A stretch of DNA of 64,000 nt from Prorocentrum cordatum (GCA_963575745.1 CAUYUJ010004762.1:1-64000), one strand, 5' to 3'; numbered from the stretch's first letter, positions 29,733 through 42,013 are shown. Notes: a model not told the origin generated them from the sequence alone. Translations and numbers: made by a program.

Positions 29733-30780
29733 CTGGGCGCCGCCGGTAAACCGTCAACCTTGGTTACCGCCGGGAGACTCGTAGAGCTTCCTAGCTCGAC
29801 TTAAACTTGAAAAACCGACAGCATCTACCAACATTCCGACTCGTAGTGAATATTTTTTGAACTCTGAATGCGACAGGCGGACGCGTCTGATGTCTCCGAA
29901 TCGACTCCTGTCATTACCAGCCCTGCAGCCCCCCTACAGCCCGAGTTGAGTGCAGAAAACCGAGAGCGCCTCTCAGGATGACTCGAACAATACATTAGTT
30001 TCGCGGACCTAGGTCGGGCAGCAGACCGAGTTCCGAGCTATGGATTCGACAGGCGGACGCGCCTGATCTCTTCAAATCGATTCCTGTGACAACAAGCACT
30101 CCAGCCCCCCTCAGCGCGAGTTGAGTGAAGATAACCGAGAGCACTTCTCAAGATGACTCGACCAATAGGAATAATTTCGCGGTTCTAGATCGGGCAGCAG
30201 ACCGGGTTCAGAGCTCTGGATTCGACAGACAAACGCAACTGATGATTCTGAATCGGTTTCTGAAAATATTAGCTGTGTAGTTGTCCTACAGCTCGAGTTA
30301 AGTACAGAAAACCGAAAGCTTCTGTCAAGATGACTCGAATAATACGAATAGGTTTCCGGACCTATCTCGGCTAACAGACCGAGTTCAGACCTCTGTATTC
30401 AACAGGCAAACGCGCCTAATCATTCTACATCGATTAGCTGTGCTTACCAGCTCTGTAGCTGTCCTAAAGCTCGAGTTATGTTCCGAGAACCGTCAGCGCG
30501 TATCAAGATGACTCGAAACGGCCGATCCCGCCATGACGCTTTTCGATAGTAATACCCACCCGATCGAGCTGATATCAAGATGGCGAGCCGCAGTAAGATC
30601 ATAGATCACGGGAAAAAATACTAGAGCTCTAACGAATGGTCAGATTTCGAGAACATAATTTTCAACCGAGCCAAAGTTGTGAAAAGTTCAGTCGAGATTT
30701 TTCGAGCCAACTAGCCTGCCAGCGTTTCCGAATTACTCTTAAGCTTCGCCGCTGCGCTCTCAGGGAAGCTCTACGAGTCA
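29733..30780 (+). mobile_element. A15: family A, complete
   Basis: The head is CTGGGCGCCGCCGGTAA, which changes one stem base. The end region is altered (AAGCTTCGCCGCTGCGCTC) but still finishes AAGCTCTACGAGTCA. A16 follows with no spacer. Confidence 0.65.
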
Positions 30781-31826
30781 CTGGGCGCCGGCGGTAAACC
30801 GTCAACCTTGGTTACCGCCGGGGGACTCGTAGAGCTTCCTACCAACATTCCGAAGTTAAGAAAACCGACAGCACCTACCAACATTCCGACTCATAGTGAT
30901 TTTTGTTTACCTCTGAATGCAACAGGCAGACGCGTCTGCTGTCTGCGAATCGACTTCTGTCATTACCAGCCCTGCAGCCCCCTGCAGCCCGAGTCAAGTG
31001 CAGAAAACCGACAGCACCTCTCAGGATGTCTCGAACAATACGAATAGTTTCCGCGGACCTAGTTCGGGCAGCAGACCGAGTTCAGAGTGCATTCGACAGG
31101 CGGACGCGCCTCATGTCTCCAAATCCATTCCTGTGACCCCGAGCACTGTAGCCCCACTCAGCGCGAGTTGAGTGAAGAACCGAGAGCACTTCTCAAGATG
31201 ACTCCACCAATACGAATAGGTTCGCGATTCTATATCGGGCAGCAGACCGAGTTCAGAGCTCTGGATTCGACAGACAAACGTAACTGGTGATTATGAATCG
31301 ATTTCTGTAAATATCAGCTCTGTAGCTGTCCTACAGCTCGAATTAAGTACAGAAAACCGAGAGTTCCTGTCAAGATGACTCGAATAATACGAATAGGTTT
31401 GCGGACCTAGCTCGGCTAACAGACCGAGTTCAGACCTCTGGATTGAACAGGCAAACGCGCCTAATTATTCTACATCGATTAGCTGTGCTTACCAGCTCTG
31501 TAGCTGTCCTAAAGCTCTAGTTATCTTCGAAAAACCGTCAGCGCGTATCAAGATGACTGAAAACGGTCGATCCCGCCACCGTGCTTTTTGATAGTAATAT
31601 TCACCCGATCGAGCTGAGATTCAGACGGCGAGCGGGAATAAGATCGAATATCACGGGAAAAAATAATAGAGCTCTAACGAATTGTTGAATTTCGAGAACA
31701 AAATTTTCAACCGACCAAAAGTCAGCAAAAGTTCCGTCGAGATTTTTCTTGCCAACTAGCTCTCCAGCGCGCCGGAATTACTCTTAGCTTCCAGCAATAA
31801 CTTGCTAAGGGAAGCTCTACGAGTTA
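30781..31826 (+). mobile_element. A16: family A, complete
   Basis: Part of the lead (CCTACCAACATTCCGA) is duplicated at 30,838 and 30,876. It ends CTACGAGTTA directly against A17. Confidence 0.65.
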
Positions 31827-32906
31827 CTGGGCGCCGGCGGTAAACCGTCGACCTTTCTTACCGCCGGGGGACTCGTAGAGCTTCCTGACAGTATTTAACG
31901 TGGGAAAAAACTCCAGAGAACGACTAGTTTTTCAGCCAAAGCGATTTCGAAGATGACTCTAAAAAAACAAACAGTTTCGCAACACAGTTCGAATATCAAA
32001 CCGAGTTCAGACCTCTGAATGCGACAGGCGGACGCGTCTGATGTCTCCGAATCGACTCATGTGATTACCAGCCCTGCAGTCCCCCTACAGCCCGAGTTGA
32101 ATGCAGAAACCGACAGCATCTCTCAGGACGACTCGAATAATACAATAGTTTCGCGGAGCTAGTTCGAGCAGCGGGCCGAGTTCCGAGTTTTGGGTTCGAC
32201 GGACGGACGCGCCTGATGTGTCCGAATCGATTTCTGTGACCAGCAGCACTGTAGCCCACTCCCAGCACGAGTTCAGTGCAGAAAATTGAGAGCACTTCTC
32301 AAGATGATGCGAAGAATACGGATAGTTTCGCGAACCTAGCTCGGGCAACAGGCCGAGTTCAGATCTCTCGATTTAACAGACGAACGCGCCTGATGACTCC
32401 CAATCGATTTCTGTGACTATGGTCTCTGTAGCTGCCCTACAGCTCGAGTTAAGTACCGAAAACCGAGAGCGTCTGTCAAGATAACTCGAATAATACAAAT
32501 AGGTTTGCGGACCTAGCTCGGCTAGCAGACCGAGTTCAGACCTCTCGATTCAACAGGCGAACGCGCCTGATGATTCTGAATGCGATAGGTGTGCTGACCA
32601 GCTCTGTAGCTGCCCTAAAGCTCGAGTTAAGTACAAAATACTGACAACGCGTATCAAGATGACTCGAAACGGCCGATCCCGCCGGGACGCTTTTAAGAAG
32701 TAAAAGGTGCCCGATCGAGCTGAGATCAAGATGGCGGGCGGGTATAAGATCGAATATCACGGGAAAAAATACTAGGGCTCAAACGAATTGTTGAATTTCG
32801 AGAACAAAATTTTGAACCGACCAAAAGTCACCAAAAGGTCCGTCGAGATTTTTCTTGCCAACTAGCTCTCCAGCGCCCCGGAATTACTCTTAGCTTCCAG
32901 CAATAA
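31827..32906 (+). mobile_element. A17: family A, left piece
   Basis: It belongs to a third lead subfamily with A19, A20, A21, A22, A24, A28 and A30-A33 (AACGACTAGTTTTTCAGCC, then ATGACTCTAAAAAAAC). It breaks at CCAGCAATAA, where A18 begins, and continues at 37,125. Confidence 0.7.
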
Positions 32907-34067
32907 CTGGGCGCCGGCGGTAAACCGTCAACCTTTGTTACCGCCGGGGGACTCGTAGAGCTTCCTGACAATATATAATGTGGGAAATAAATTGCAGAGA
33001 ACAAATAGTTTTTCAGCCCAAGCGATTTCAGATCTCTCGATGCAACAGCCGAACGCCTCCTGATGCTTCTGGATTGTCTTCTGTACGAGCTCTGTATACG
33101 CCCGAGTTACGTGCGCTAATGAACAGCACCTCCCAAGATGACTCAAACAAAACAAATAGTTTCGTAAACACAGCTCGAGTATCAGACCGAGTTCATACCT
33201 TCGAATGCGACAGGCGGACGCGTCTGATGTCTTCGAATCGACTCCTGTTATAACCAGCCCTGCAGCCACCCTACAGCCCGAGTTAAGTGCAGAAAACCGA
33301 CAGCATCTTTCAGGATGACTCGAACAATACGAACAGTTTCGCGGACCGAGTTCGGGCAGCAAAACGAGTTCCGAGCTCTGGATTCCACAGGCGGACGCGC
33401 CTGATGTCTCTAAATCGATTGCTGTCGCCACCAGCACTGTAGCCCCCTATAGCCCGAGTTAAGTGCAGAAAGCGACAGTACCTCTCCAGATGACTCGAAC
33501 AATACGAATAGTTTTGCGATCTTAGCTCGGGCAGCAGGGCGAGTTCAGAGCTGTGGAGTCAACATACGAGCGCGCCTGATGATTCACAATCGATTTCTGT
33601 GACTATGAGCTCTCTAGCTGCCCTACAGCTCGAGTTAAGCACACAATACCGAGAGCGTCTGTCAAGATGCCTCGAATAATACGAATAGGTTTGCGGACCT
33701 AGCTCGGCTAGGAGACTCAGTTCAGCCCTCTGGGTTCAACAGGCGAACGCGCCTATCATTCTGCATCGATTAGCTGTGCTTATCAGCTCTGTAGCTGTCC
33801 TGAAGCTCGAGTTATCTTAAGAAAACCGACAGCGCGTATCAAGATAACTCGAAACGGCCGATCCCGCCTGCCTGCTTTTTGGCAGTAAAAGCTACCCGAT
33901 CGAGCTGAGATCAAGATGGCGACCGGGTATAAGATCGAATACGGGAAAAATACTAGAGCTCTAACGAATGGTTGAATTTCGAGAACAAAATTTTCAACCG
34001 ACCAAAGGTCAGCAAAAGTTCCGTCGAGATTTTTCTTGCCAACTAGCTCTCCAGCGCGCCGGAATTA
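32907..34067 (+). mobile_element. A18: family A, left piece
   Basis: It stops at GCCGGAATTA for A19. Its remaining parts lie at 35,171-35,190 and 37,099-37,124, separated by a B element. Confidence 0.7.
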
Positions 34068-35170
34068 CTGGGCGCCGGCGGTAAACCGTCAACCTTCCTT
34101 ACCGCCGGGGGACTCGTAGAGCTTCCTGACAGTAAATAATGTGGGAAAAACTCCAGAGAACGACTAGTTTTTCAGCCCAAGCGATTTCGAAGATGACTCT
34201 AAAAAACCAACAGTTTCGCAACACAGTTCGAATATCAAACCGAGTCAGACCTCTGAATGCGACAGGCGGACGCGTCTGATGTCTCCGAATCGACTCATGT
34301 GATTACCAGCCCTGCAGTCCCCCTACAGCCCGAGTTAAATGCAGAAAACCGACAGCATCTCTCAGGGTGACTCGAATAATACAATAGTTGCGCGGAGCTA
34401 GTTCGAGCAGCGGGCCGAGTTCCGAGTTTTGGGTTCGACGGACGGACGCGCCTGATGTGTCCGAATCGATTTCTGTGACCAGCAGCACTGTAGCCACTCC
34501 CAGCACGAGTTTAGTGAAGAAAATTGAGAGTACTTCCCAAGATGATGCGGAGAATACGGATAGTTTCGCGAACCTAGCTCGGGCAACAGGCCGAGTTCAG
34601 ATCTCTCGATTTAACAGACGAACGCGCCTCATGACTCCCAATCGATTTCTGTGACTATGGTCTCTGTAGCTGCCCTATAGCTTGAGTTAAGTACCGAAAA
34701 CGGAGAGCGTCTGTCAAGATAACCCGAATAATACAAATAGGTTTGCGGACCTAGCTCGGCTAGCAGACCGAGTTCAGACCTCTCGATTCAACAGGCGAAC
34801 GCGCCTGATGATTCTGAATGCGATAGTTGTGCTGACCAGCTCTGTAGCTGCCCTACAGCTCGAGTTAAGTACAAAATACTGACAACGCGTATCAAGATAA
34901 CTCGAAACGGCCGATCCCGCCGGGACGTTTTTTGGAAGTAAAAGGTGCCCGATCGAGCTGAGATCAAGATGACGAGCGGGAATAAGATCGAATATCACGG
35001 GAAAAAATACTAGGGCTCAAACGAATTGTTGAATTTCGAGAACAAAATTTTCAACCGACCAAAAGTCAGCACAAGGTCCGTCGAGATTTTTCTTGCCAAC
35101 TAGCTCTCCAGCGCCCCGGAATTACTCTTAGCTTCCAGCAATAACTTGCTAAGGGAAGCTCTACGAGTTA
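34068..35170 (+). mobile_element. A19: family A, complete, inserted in A18
   Basis: It is very similar to A17 (GGGCCGAGTTCCGAGTTTTG, GATGATGCG) and ends CTACGAGTTA. The next bases, CTCTTAGCTTCCAGCCATAA, continue A18. Confidence 0.7.
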
Positions 35171-35190
35171 CTCTTAGCTTCCAGCCATAA
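35171..35190 (+). mobile_element. A18, middle piece (20 bp)
   Basis: CTCTTAGCTTCCAGCCATAA is the expected sequence after GGAATTA. It is cut by the B element at the same AATAA-type position used in A17. Confidence 0.7.
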
Positions 35191-35450
35191 CTGGCGCCGG
35201 CGGTGAACCGTCAACCTGGTCATCGCCGGGAACCTCGTAGAGCTCCTTCCACGGGTGAGAGTGCTTAGAATCGACAGAGAGAGCTTCTGGAAGCATTTCG
35301 CGAAAAAAGGCAAAATTGATTTTTTTCATGTCGATATGAAATTGGTTCCGCCAAGTGTTTTGATAGTAAATGTGCGCCTACAGAGCTCATATTAAGACGC
35401 AGAGGCCCTCATAATCGTTCAAAGGTGCGAAAAATCTGCTTTCTCAAAAT
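35191..35450 (+). mobile_element. Family B, left piece (host of the 77-bp array)
   Basis: The head has GGTCATCGCC (one stem mismatch). The body is typical down to CTTTCTCAAAAT, where a foreign insert starts. With the right piece at 36,957-37,098, and minus the 3-bp duplication, it totals 399 bp, equal to the uninterrupted B at 62,001. Confidence 0.75.
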
Positions 35451-36956
35451 TATCCTGGCGAAAGACCCAACCATAAGCAATTGTTGGTAACGCGTTGTGG
35501 GTGCCGCTTTCGGTGGGGCTCCATATGGGGCCACGGAGCGCTGCCTTGGATGGGGGAACCGCATGCGGACTGCGCCACCGGGGCGGGCCTTCGGTGGAGC
35601 TCCCTATGGGGCTACGAAACGCTGCCCTGGGTGGGGGAACCGCATGCGAACTGCGCCACTGGGGCCTTCGGTGGAGCTCCCTATGGTGCCACGAAACGCT
35701 GCCCTGGGTGGGGGAAGCGCATGCGAACTGCGCCACGGGGGCTTTCGGTGGAGCTCCCTATGGGGCCACGAAGCGCTGCCCTGGGTGGGGGAACCGCATG
35801 CGAGAGCAGCCACTGGGGCCTTCGGTGGAGCTCCCTATGGGGCTACGAAACGCTGCCCTGGGTGGGGGAACCGCATGCGAACTCCCCCACTGGGGCCTTC
35901 GGTGGAGCTCCCTATGGGGCCACGAAACGCTGCCCTGGGTGGGGGAACCGCATGCGAACACCCCCACTGGGGCCTTCGGTGGAGCTCCCTATGGGGCCAC
36001 GAAACGCTGCCCTGGGTGGGGGAACCGCATGCGAACACCCCCACTGGGGCCTTCGGTGGAGCTCCCTATGGGGCTACGAAACGCTGCCCTGGGTGGGGGA
36101 ACCGCATGCGAACACCCCCACTGGGGCCTTCGGTGGAGCTCCCTATGGGGCCACGAAACGCTGCCCTGGGTGGGGGAACCGCATGCGAACACCCCCACTG
36201 GGGCCTTCGGTGGAGCTCCCTATGGGGCCACGAAACGCTGCCCTGGGTGGGGGAACCGCATGCGAACACCCCCACTGGGGCCTTCGGTGGAGCTCCCTAT
36301 GGGGCCACGAAACGCTGCCCTGGGTGGGGGAACCGCATGCGAACACCCCCACTGGGGCCTTCGGTGGAGCTCCCTATGGGGCTACGAAACGCTGCCCTGG
36401 GTGGGGGAACCGCATGCGAACACCCCCACTGGGGCCTTCGGTGGAGCTCCCTATGGGGCCACGAAACGCTGCCCTGGGTGGGGGAACCGCATGCGAACAC
36501 CCCCACTGGGGCCTTCGGTGGAGCTCCCTATGGGGCTACGAAACGCTGCCCTGGGTGGGGGAACCGCATGCGAACACCCCCACTGGGGCCTTCGGTGGAG
36601 CTCCCTATGGGGCTACGAAACGCTGCCCTGGGTGGGGGAACCGCATGCGAACACCCCCACTGGGGCCTTCGGTGGAGCTCCCTATGGGGCTACGAAACGC
36701 TGCCCTGGGTGGGGGAACCGCATGCGAACACCCCCACTGGGGCCTTCGGTGGAGCTCCCTATGGGGCCACGAAACGCTGCCCTGGGTGGGGGAACCGCAT
36801 GCGAACACCCCCACTGGGGCCTTCGGTGGAGCTCCCTATGGGGCTACGAAACGCTGCCCTGGGTGGGGGAACCGCATGCGAACACCCGCGGGAGGAGGAA
36901 GGAACGCGGGGCGCTGTCTCTTCAAAACGAGGACCCAACACCACAGGATGGTTGGG
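35451..36956. mobile_element. 1.5-kb insert carrying the 77-bp minisatellite
   Basis: The insert is bounded by AAT on both sides (35,448-35,450 and 36,957-36,959). Near its ends it has CCCAACCAT (35,467-35,475) and the inverted ATGGTTGGG (36,948-36,956). The outer ATCCTGG and CAGGAT are also inverted. It may be a small element that amplified an internal unit. Confidence 0.55.
35502..36890 (+). repeat. Minisatellite, 18 units of 77 bp
   Basis: CGGTGG anchors fall at 35,511, 35,592 and then every 77 bp to 36,824. The first interval is 81 bp. Units 1-6 carry private changes. Units 7-18 are identical except for one C/T site (GGGGCCACG or GGGGCTACG). No unit has a plus-strand stop in any frame, so three overlapping frames of 488-541 codons are open, each repeating every 231 bp. 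Minus frames of 69 codons recur too. This is periodicity, not a gene. Confidence 0.9.
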
Positions 36957-37098
36957 AATGAATTGTCAAATATCTTTCAAATCTTAGCAAAACCGACCGA
37001 AAGTTGTCACATTCTCTCTTCTGGTCGGGTCGGCCAACTAGCTCCACCCCGCGCCGGAATTCCTCTAGCTCATCGATGCCGAAGAGCTCTACGAGGCA
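36957..37098 (+). mobile_element. Family B, right piece after the array insert
   Basis: AATGAATTGTCAAATATC resumes the B body, and the end is GAAGAGCTCTACGAGGCA. Confidence 0.75.
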
Positions 37099-37124
37099 CT
37101 TGCTAAGGGAAGCTCTACGAGTTA
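37099..37124 (+). mobile_element. A18, terminal piece (26 bp)
   Basis: CTTGCTAAGGGAAGCTCTAC plus GAGTTA completes A18 after the AATAA break. Confidence 0.7.
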
Positions 37125-37150
37125 CTTGCTAAAGGAAGCTCTACGAATTA
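37125..37150 (+). mobile_element. A17, terminal piece (26 bp)
   Basis: CTTGCTAAAGGAAGCTCTAC plus GAATTA follows at once and completes A17, broken at the same position at 32,906. The inner element closes before the outer one. Confidence 0.7.
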
Positions 37151-37185
37151 TTCCTCTAGCTCAGCGATCCCGGAGAGCGAAGACA
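37151..37185 (+). repeat. B continuation plus a G fragment
   Basis: TTCCTCTAGCTCAGCGAT is the continuation expected for the B broken at 29,732. It then passes into CCCGGAGAGCGAAGACA, a G-type fragment. The last 20 bp or so of B are lost. Confidence 0.5.
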
Positions 37186-38017
37186 CTGGGCGCCGGCGGT
37201 AAACCGTCAACCTTTCTTACCGCCGGGGGACTCGTAGAGCTTCCTGACAATATATAATGTGGAAGAGAATTTCAGAGAACGACTAGTTTTTCAGCCCAAG
37301 CGATTATAGACCTCTCAAGATGACTCTAACAAAACAAACGAACAGTTTTCCAATCGAGCTCGAGTATGAAACCGAGTTCAGACCTCTGAATGCGACAGGC
37401 GGACGCGTCTGATGTCTGCGGATCGATTCCTGTGATTACCAGCTCTGCAGCCCCCCATACAGCCTGAGTTAAGTGCAGAAAACCGAGAGTACCTCTCAGG
37501 ATGACTCGAATAATACAACAGTTTCGCGGATCTCGTTCGAGCAGCAGACCGAGTTCCGAGCTCTCGGTTCGACGAACGGACGCGCCTGATGTCTCGAAAT
37601 CGATTCCTGTGACCAGCAGCACTGTAGCCCTCCCCCAGCACGATTTAAGTACAGAAAACCGAGGGCACTTCTCAAGATCACTCGAACAATACCAATAGGT
37701 TCGCGAACCCAGCTTGGGGAGCAGGCCGAGTTCAGAGCTCTTGATTCAACAGACGAACGCGCCTGCTAATTCTCAATCGATTTCTGTGATTATCAGCTCT
37801 GTGGCTGCCCTACAGCTCGAGTTAAGTCTCGAGTTATATTGAGAAAACCGACAGCGCGTATCAAGATGACTCGAAACGGCCGTTCCCGCCTGCCTGCTTT
37901 TTGGCCTTCAAAGTTACCCGATCGAGCTCAGATTAAGATGACGGGCGGGAATAAAATCGAATATCATGGGAAAAAAATACTAGAGCTCTAGCGAATTGTT
38001 GAATTTCGAGAAGAAAA
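37186..38017 (+). mobile_element. A20: family A, piece 1 of 4
   Basis: The left 832 bp stop in the tail at TTCGAGAAGAAAA, where a C element begins. The other pieces are 39,530-39,543, 39,870-39,894 and 42,014-42,098. The sum is 956 bp, within the range of whole A copies. Confidence 0.75.
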
Positions 38018-38329
38018 CTGAAACCGACGGTAAACCGTCAACCAGGTTACAGCCGGGGCCCTCGTAGAGCTCTGTCCTGGCACGGCCCTGATCGGTACAT
38101 ATGCAGGTAGAATCTGGAAGAAAATCCCAGAAAAATCGAAAAATAAAGTTTTTATGTTTTTATCCGAAGACGGTTTCGCCAAGTGTTTTGATAGTAATAC
38201 TACACCTACAGACCTGATAATCCATTGGCGAACGCGAAATAACCCACTACAGGTGCGAAAAATACCAGATATCAAAACGAATGTTCAAATCTCTTACAAA
38301 GTTTGTCCAACCGACCCAAAGTTCGCACA
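38018..38329 (+). mobile_element. Family C, left piece, inserted in A20
   Basis: The head is decayed (CTGAAACCGACGGTAAACC, GGTTACAGCC). It breaks at AAAGTTCGCACA for A21 and continues at 39,443. Confidence 0.7.
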
Positions 38330-39442
38330 CTGGGCGCCGGCGGTAAACCGTCAACCTTTGTTACCGCCGGGGACTCGTAGAGCTTCCTCACAGCATATAG
38401 TGTGGAGAAAAATTCCAGAGAACGACTAGTTTTTCAGCCCAAGCGATTTCAGACCTCTCAAGATGACTTTAAGAAAAAACAAATAGTTTCACAATCCAGT
38501 TCGAGTATCAAACCGAATTCAGACCTCTGAATGCACTAGGCGGACGCATCTGATGTCTGCAAATCGAACCGTGTGATTAACAGCTCTGCAGCCCCGCTGA
38601 AAACCGAGTTACGTGCAGAAAACTGACAACATCTCTCAGGATGACTCGAATAATATAATAGTTTCGCGGATCTAAATAGAGCAGGAGACCGAGTGCCGAG
38701 CTCTAGAATCGACCGACGGACGCGCCTGATCTGTGCAAATCGATTTGTGTGACCCGCAGCACTGTAGCCCTCCCAAGCACGAGTTCAGTGCAGAAAATTA
38801 GAGCACTTCTCAAGATGATTCGGACAATACGAATAGTTTTGCGAATCTAGCTCGAGCAGCAGGCCGATTTTAGAGCTCTCGGATTGACAGACAAATGCGC
38901 CTGATGATTCCCGATCGATTTCTGTGACTATGAGCTCTGTAGCTGCCATACAGCTCGCGTGAAGTACAGAAAATCGAGAGCGTCTGTCAAGATGACTCGA
39001 ATAATACGAATAGGTTTGCGGACCTAGCTCGCCTAGCAGACCGAATTCAGACCTCTAGATTCAACGGGCAAACGCGCCTGATGATTCTGAATGCGATAGG
39101 TGTGCTTACCAGCTCTGTAGCTGCCCTACAGCTCGAGTTAAGTACCAAATACCGACAGCGCGTATCAAGACGACTCGAAACGGCCGATCCCGCCACAGTG
39201 CTTTTCGATAGTAATACCCACCCGATCGAGCTGAGATCAAGATGGAGAGCGGGAATAAGATCGAATATCACGGGAAAAATACTAGAGCACAAACGAATCG
39301 TTGAATTTCGAGAACAAAATTTTCAACCGACCAAAAGTTCTCAAAAGTTCAGTCGAGATTGTTCGAGCCAACTAGCTCTCCAGCGCCCCGGAATTACTCT
39401 TAGCTTCCAGCAATAACTTGCTAAGGGAAGTTCTACGAGTCA
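38330..39442 (+). mobile_element. A21: family A, complete, inserted in C
   Basis: Both ends are present; the end is AAGTTCTACGAGTCA (one mismatch in the inverted repeat). The monomers are more diverged than in neighbours (AAACCGAGTTACGTGC, GATCTAAATAGAGCAGG). Confidence 0.7.
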
Positions 39443-39529
39443 TTGTCCGTCGGGGCCGGGTCGGCCAACTAGCTGCACCCCGCGCCCGAATTCCTCTAGC
39501 TTATCGATGCCGAAGAGCTCTACGAGGTA
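39443..39529 (+). mobile_element. Family C, right piece
   Basis: TTGTCCGTCGGGGCCGGG to GCTCTACGAGGTA completes the C begun at 38,018 (312 + 87 = 399 bp). Compare the uninterrupted CACATTGTCCGTCAAGGCC in the C at 49,332. Confidence 0.75.
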
Positions 39530-39543
39530 TTTTCAACCGAGCA
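39530..39543 (+). mobile_element. A20, piece 2 (14 bp)
   Basis: TTTTCAACCGAGCA is the expected sequence after ACAAAA in the A tail. Confidence 0.65.
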
Positions 39544-39869
39544 CTTGGTAGCGTCGAAAACCCGGAGAGCAAAGAGAACACACACCGGAAAACCTTCCTG
39601 GCAAGCCCACGGAAGCTCGCGTGATGCTCTTCTGGGGCTCTGGGGGGCTTCCCCGCAGCGCTTCCGAAGCGCTGCCAAAAACCCTTCCACGCGTGCCTGC
39701 ACGCGCGCGGGCACGCGTGGAAGCTTGCCGGAAGCTCCCCCGGACCAGTTGCCGGCTCGAACGACCTGCTGCGGGGATTCTGGAGCGGCGGAGATGGGCT
39801 GCTGGCGGGCACCACCACCGTCCTGCTTCTAATCTTAAACCCTTTAGCTCTCAGCGAGCTCTCCGGGAA
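39544..39869 (+). mobile_element. G module, complete, inserted in A20
   Basis: About 326 bp runs from CTTGGTAGCGTCGAAAACC to AGCTCTCCGGGAA. A central GC-rich palindromic region (GTGCCTGCACGCGCG and its near-complement) is present. Because A20 resumes immediately after it, this copy defines both ends of G as an insertion unit. Confidence 0.65.
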
Positions 39870-39894
39870 AAAGTCAGCAAAGGGTCCGTCGAGA
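39870..39894 (+). mobile_element. A20, piece 3 (25 bp)
   Basis: AAAGTCAGCAAAGGGTCCG to TCGAGA continues the A tail after CCGAGCA, and stops for A22. Confidence 0.65.
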
Positions 39895-40895
39895 CTGGGC
39901 GCCGGCGGTAAACCGTCAACCTTGGTTACCGCCGGGGACTCGTAGAGCTTCCTGACACTATATATTGTGTGGAAAAACTCCAGGGAACGACTAGTTTTTC
40001 AGCTCAAGCGATTTCAGACCTCTCAAGATGACTCTAACAAAAAACTAGTTTCGCAACACAGTTCGAATATCAAGCCGAGTTCAGACCTCTGAATGCGACA
40101 GGCGGACGTGTCTGATGTCTCCGAATCGACTGATATGATTACCAGCCCTGCAGCCCCCCTACAGCCCGAGTTAAATGCAGGAAACCAACAGCATCTCTCA
40201 GGATGACTTCAATAATACAATAGTTTCGCGGACCTAGTTCGAGCAGCAGGCCGAGTTTCGAGTTTGGGATTCGACGGACGGACGCACCTGATGTGTTCGA
40301 ATCGATTTCTGTGGCCAGCAGCACTGTAGCCCTCTCCCAGCACGAGTTGAATGCAGAAAATTTAGAGCACTTCTCAAGATTATTCGGAGAATACGAATAG
40401 TTTGGCGAACCTAGCTCGGGCAGCAGACCGAGTTCAGATCTCTCGATTCAACAGACGAACGCGCCTGATAACTCCCAATCGATTTCTGTGACTATGAGCT
40501 CTGTAGCTGCGTACAGCTCGAGTTCAGTACTGAAAACCGAGAGCGTCTGTCAAGATGACTCAAATAATACAAATAAGTTTGTGGACCTAGCTCGGCTAGC
40601 AGACCGAGTTCAGACCTCTGGATTCGACAGGCGAATGCGCCTGACTGCCCTACAGCTCGAGTTAAGTACAAAATACCGACAACGCGTATCAAGATGACTC
40701 GAAACGGCCGATCCCGCCAGTGTGCTTTTTGGCAGTAAAAGGTACCCGATCGAGCTGAGATCAAGATGGCGAGCGGGAATAAGATCGAATATCACGGGAA
40801 AAAATACTAGAGCTCTAACGCATGTTCAAATTTCGAGAACAAAATTTTCAACCGAGCAAAAGTTGTGAAAAGTTCAGTTCTTTTTTTCGAGCCAA
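39895..40895 (+). mobile_element. A22: family A, left piece, inserted in A20
   Basis: It breaks at TTTTCGAGCCAA, where A23 begins. One monomer is shortened at about 40,645 (GCGCCTGACTGCCC). Confidence 0.7.
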
Positions 40896-41916
40896 CTGGG
40901 CGCCGGCGGTAAACCGTCAACCTTGGTTACCGCCGGGGGACTCGTAGAGCTTCCTAGCTCGACTTCAGTTGACAACCGACAGCACCTACCAATATTCCGA
41001 CTCATAGTGAATATTTTTGACCTCTGAATGCAGGCGAACGCGTCTGATGTCTGCGAATCGACTCCTCATTACCACCCCTACAGCCCGAGTTAAGTGCGGA
41101 AAACCGATAGCATCTCTCAGGATGACTCGAACAATACAATAATTATGCGAACCTAGCTCAGGCAGCAGACCGAGTTCCGAGCTCTCGATTCGACAGGCGG
41201 ACACGCCTGCTCTCTTTAAATCGATTCCTGTGACAACAAGCACTGTATCCCCCGTCAGCGCGAGTTGAGTGAAGAAAACCGATTGCACTTCTCAAGATGA
41301 CTCGACCAATACGAATAATTATGTGATTCTAGATCGGGCAGCAAACCGAGTTCAGAGCTCTGGATTCGACAGACAAATGATTCTGAATCAGTTCCTGTAA
41401 ATGTCAGCTCTGTAACTGTCCTACAGCTCGAGTTAAGTACAGAAAACCCAGAGCGCCTGTCAAGATGACTCGAATAATACGAATAGGTTTGCGCACCTAG
41501 CTCGGCTAGCAGACCAAGTTCAGACCTCTAGGTTCAGCAGGCGAACGCGCCTGGTCATTATGGACCCATAAGCTGTGCTGACCAGCTCTCTAGCTGCCCT
41601 GAAGCTCGAGTTATCTTCTTAAAACCGACAACGCGTCTTAAGATGACCTGAAACGGCCGATCCCGCCACAGTGCTTTCCGATAGTAATATTCACCCGATC
41701 GAGCTGAGATCAAGATGGCGAGCGGAAATAAGATCTAATATCACGGGAAAAAATACTAGAGCTCTAACGAATCGTCAAATTTCGAGAACAAAATTTTCAA
41801 CCGACCAAAAGTTGTGAAAAGTTCAGTCGAGATTTTTCGAGCCAACTAGCTCTGGGGCGCGCCGGAATTACTCTTAGCTTCCAGCAATAACTTGCTAAGA
41901 GAAGCTCTACGAGTTA
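40896..41916 (+). mobile_element. A23: family A, complete, inserted in A22
   Basis: It has the CCTAGCTCGACTTCAGTTG lead and several short deletions (41,030; 41,070; 41,375). It ends AAGCTCTACGAGTTA. The next bases, CTAGCTCTCCAGC, continue A22. Confidence 0.7.
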
Positions 41917-41987
41917 CTAGCTCTCCAGCGCGCCGGAATTACTCTAAGCTTCCAGCTATAACTAGCTAAGGGAAGCTCTACAAGTGA
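41917..41987 (+). mobile_element. A22, terminal piece
   Basis: CTAGCTCTCCAGCGCGCCGG to AAGCTCTACAAGTGA follows the GCCAA left at 40,895. Confidence 0.7.
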
Positions 41988-42013
41988 CTTGCTAAGGAAA
42001 GCTCCACGAGTTA
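41988..42013 (+). repeat. Orphan A terminus (26 bp)
   Basis: CTTGCTAAGGAAAGCTCCAC plus GAGTTA is an extra A end with no visible left partner, lying between the closures of A22 and A20. Confidence 0.55.

Noticed and set aside
35481-37106. Long open frames of 541, 488 and 496 codons on the plus strand
   Set aside because: All three frames are open at once over a 77-bp repeat without stop codons. A real gene would favour one frame.
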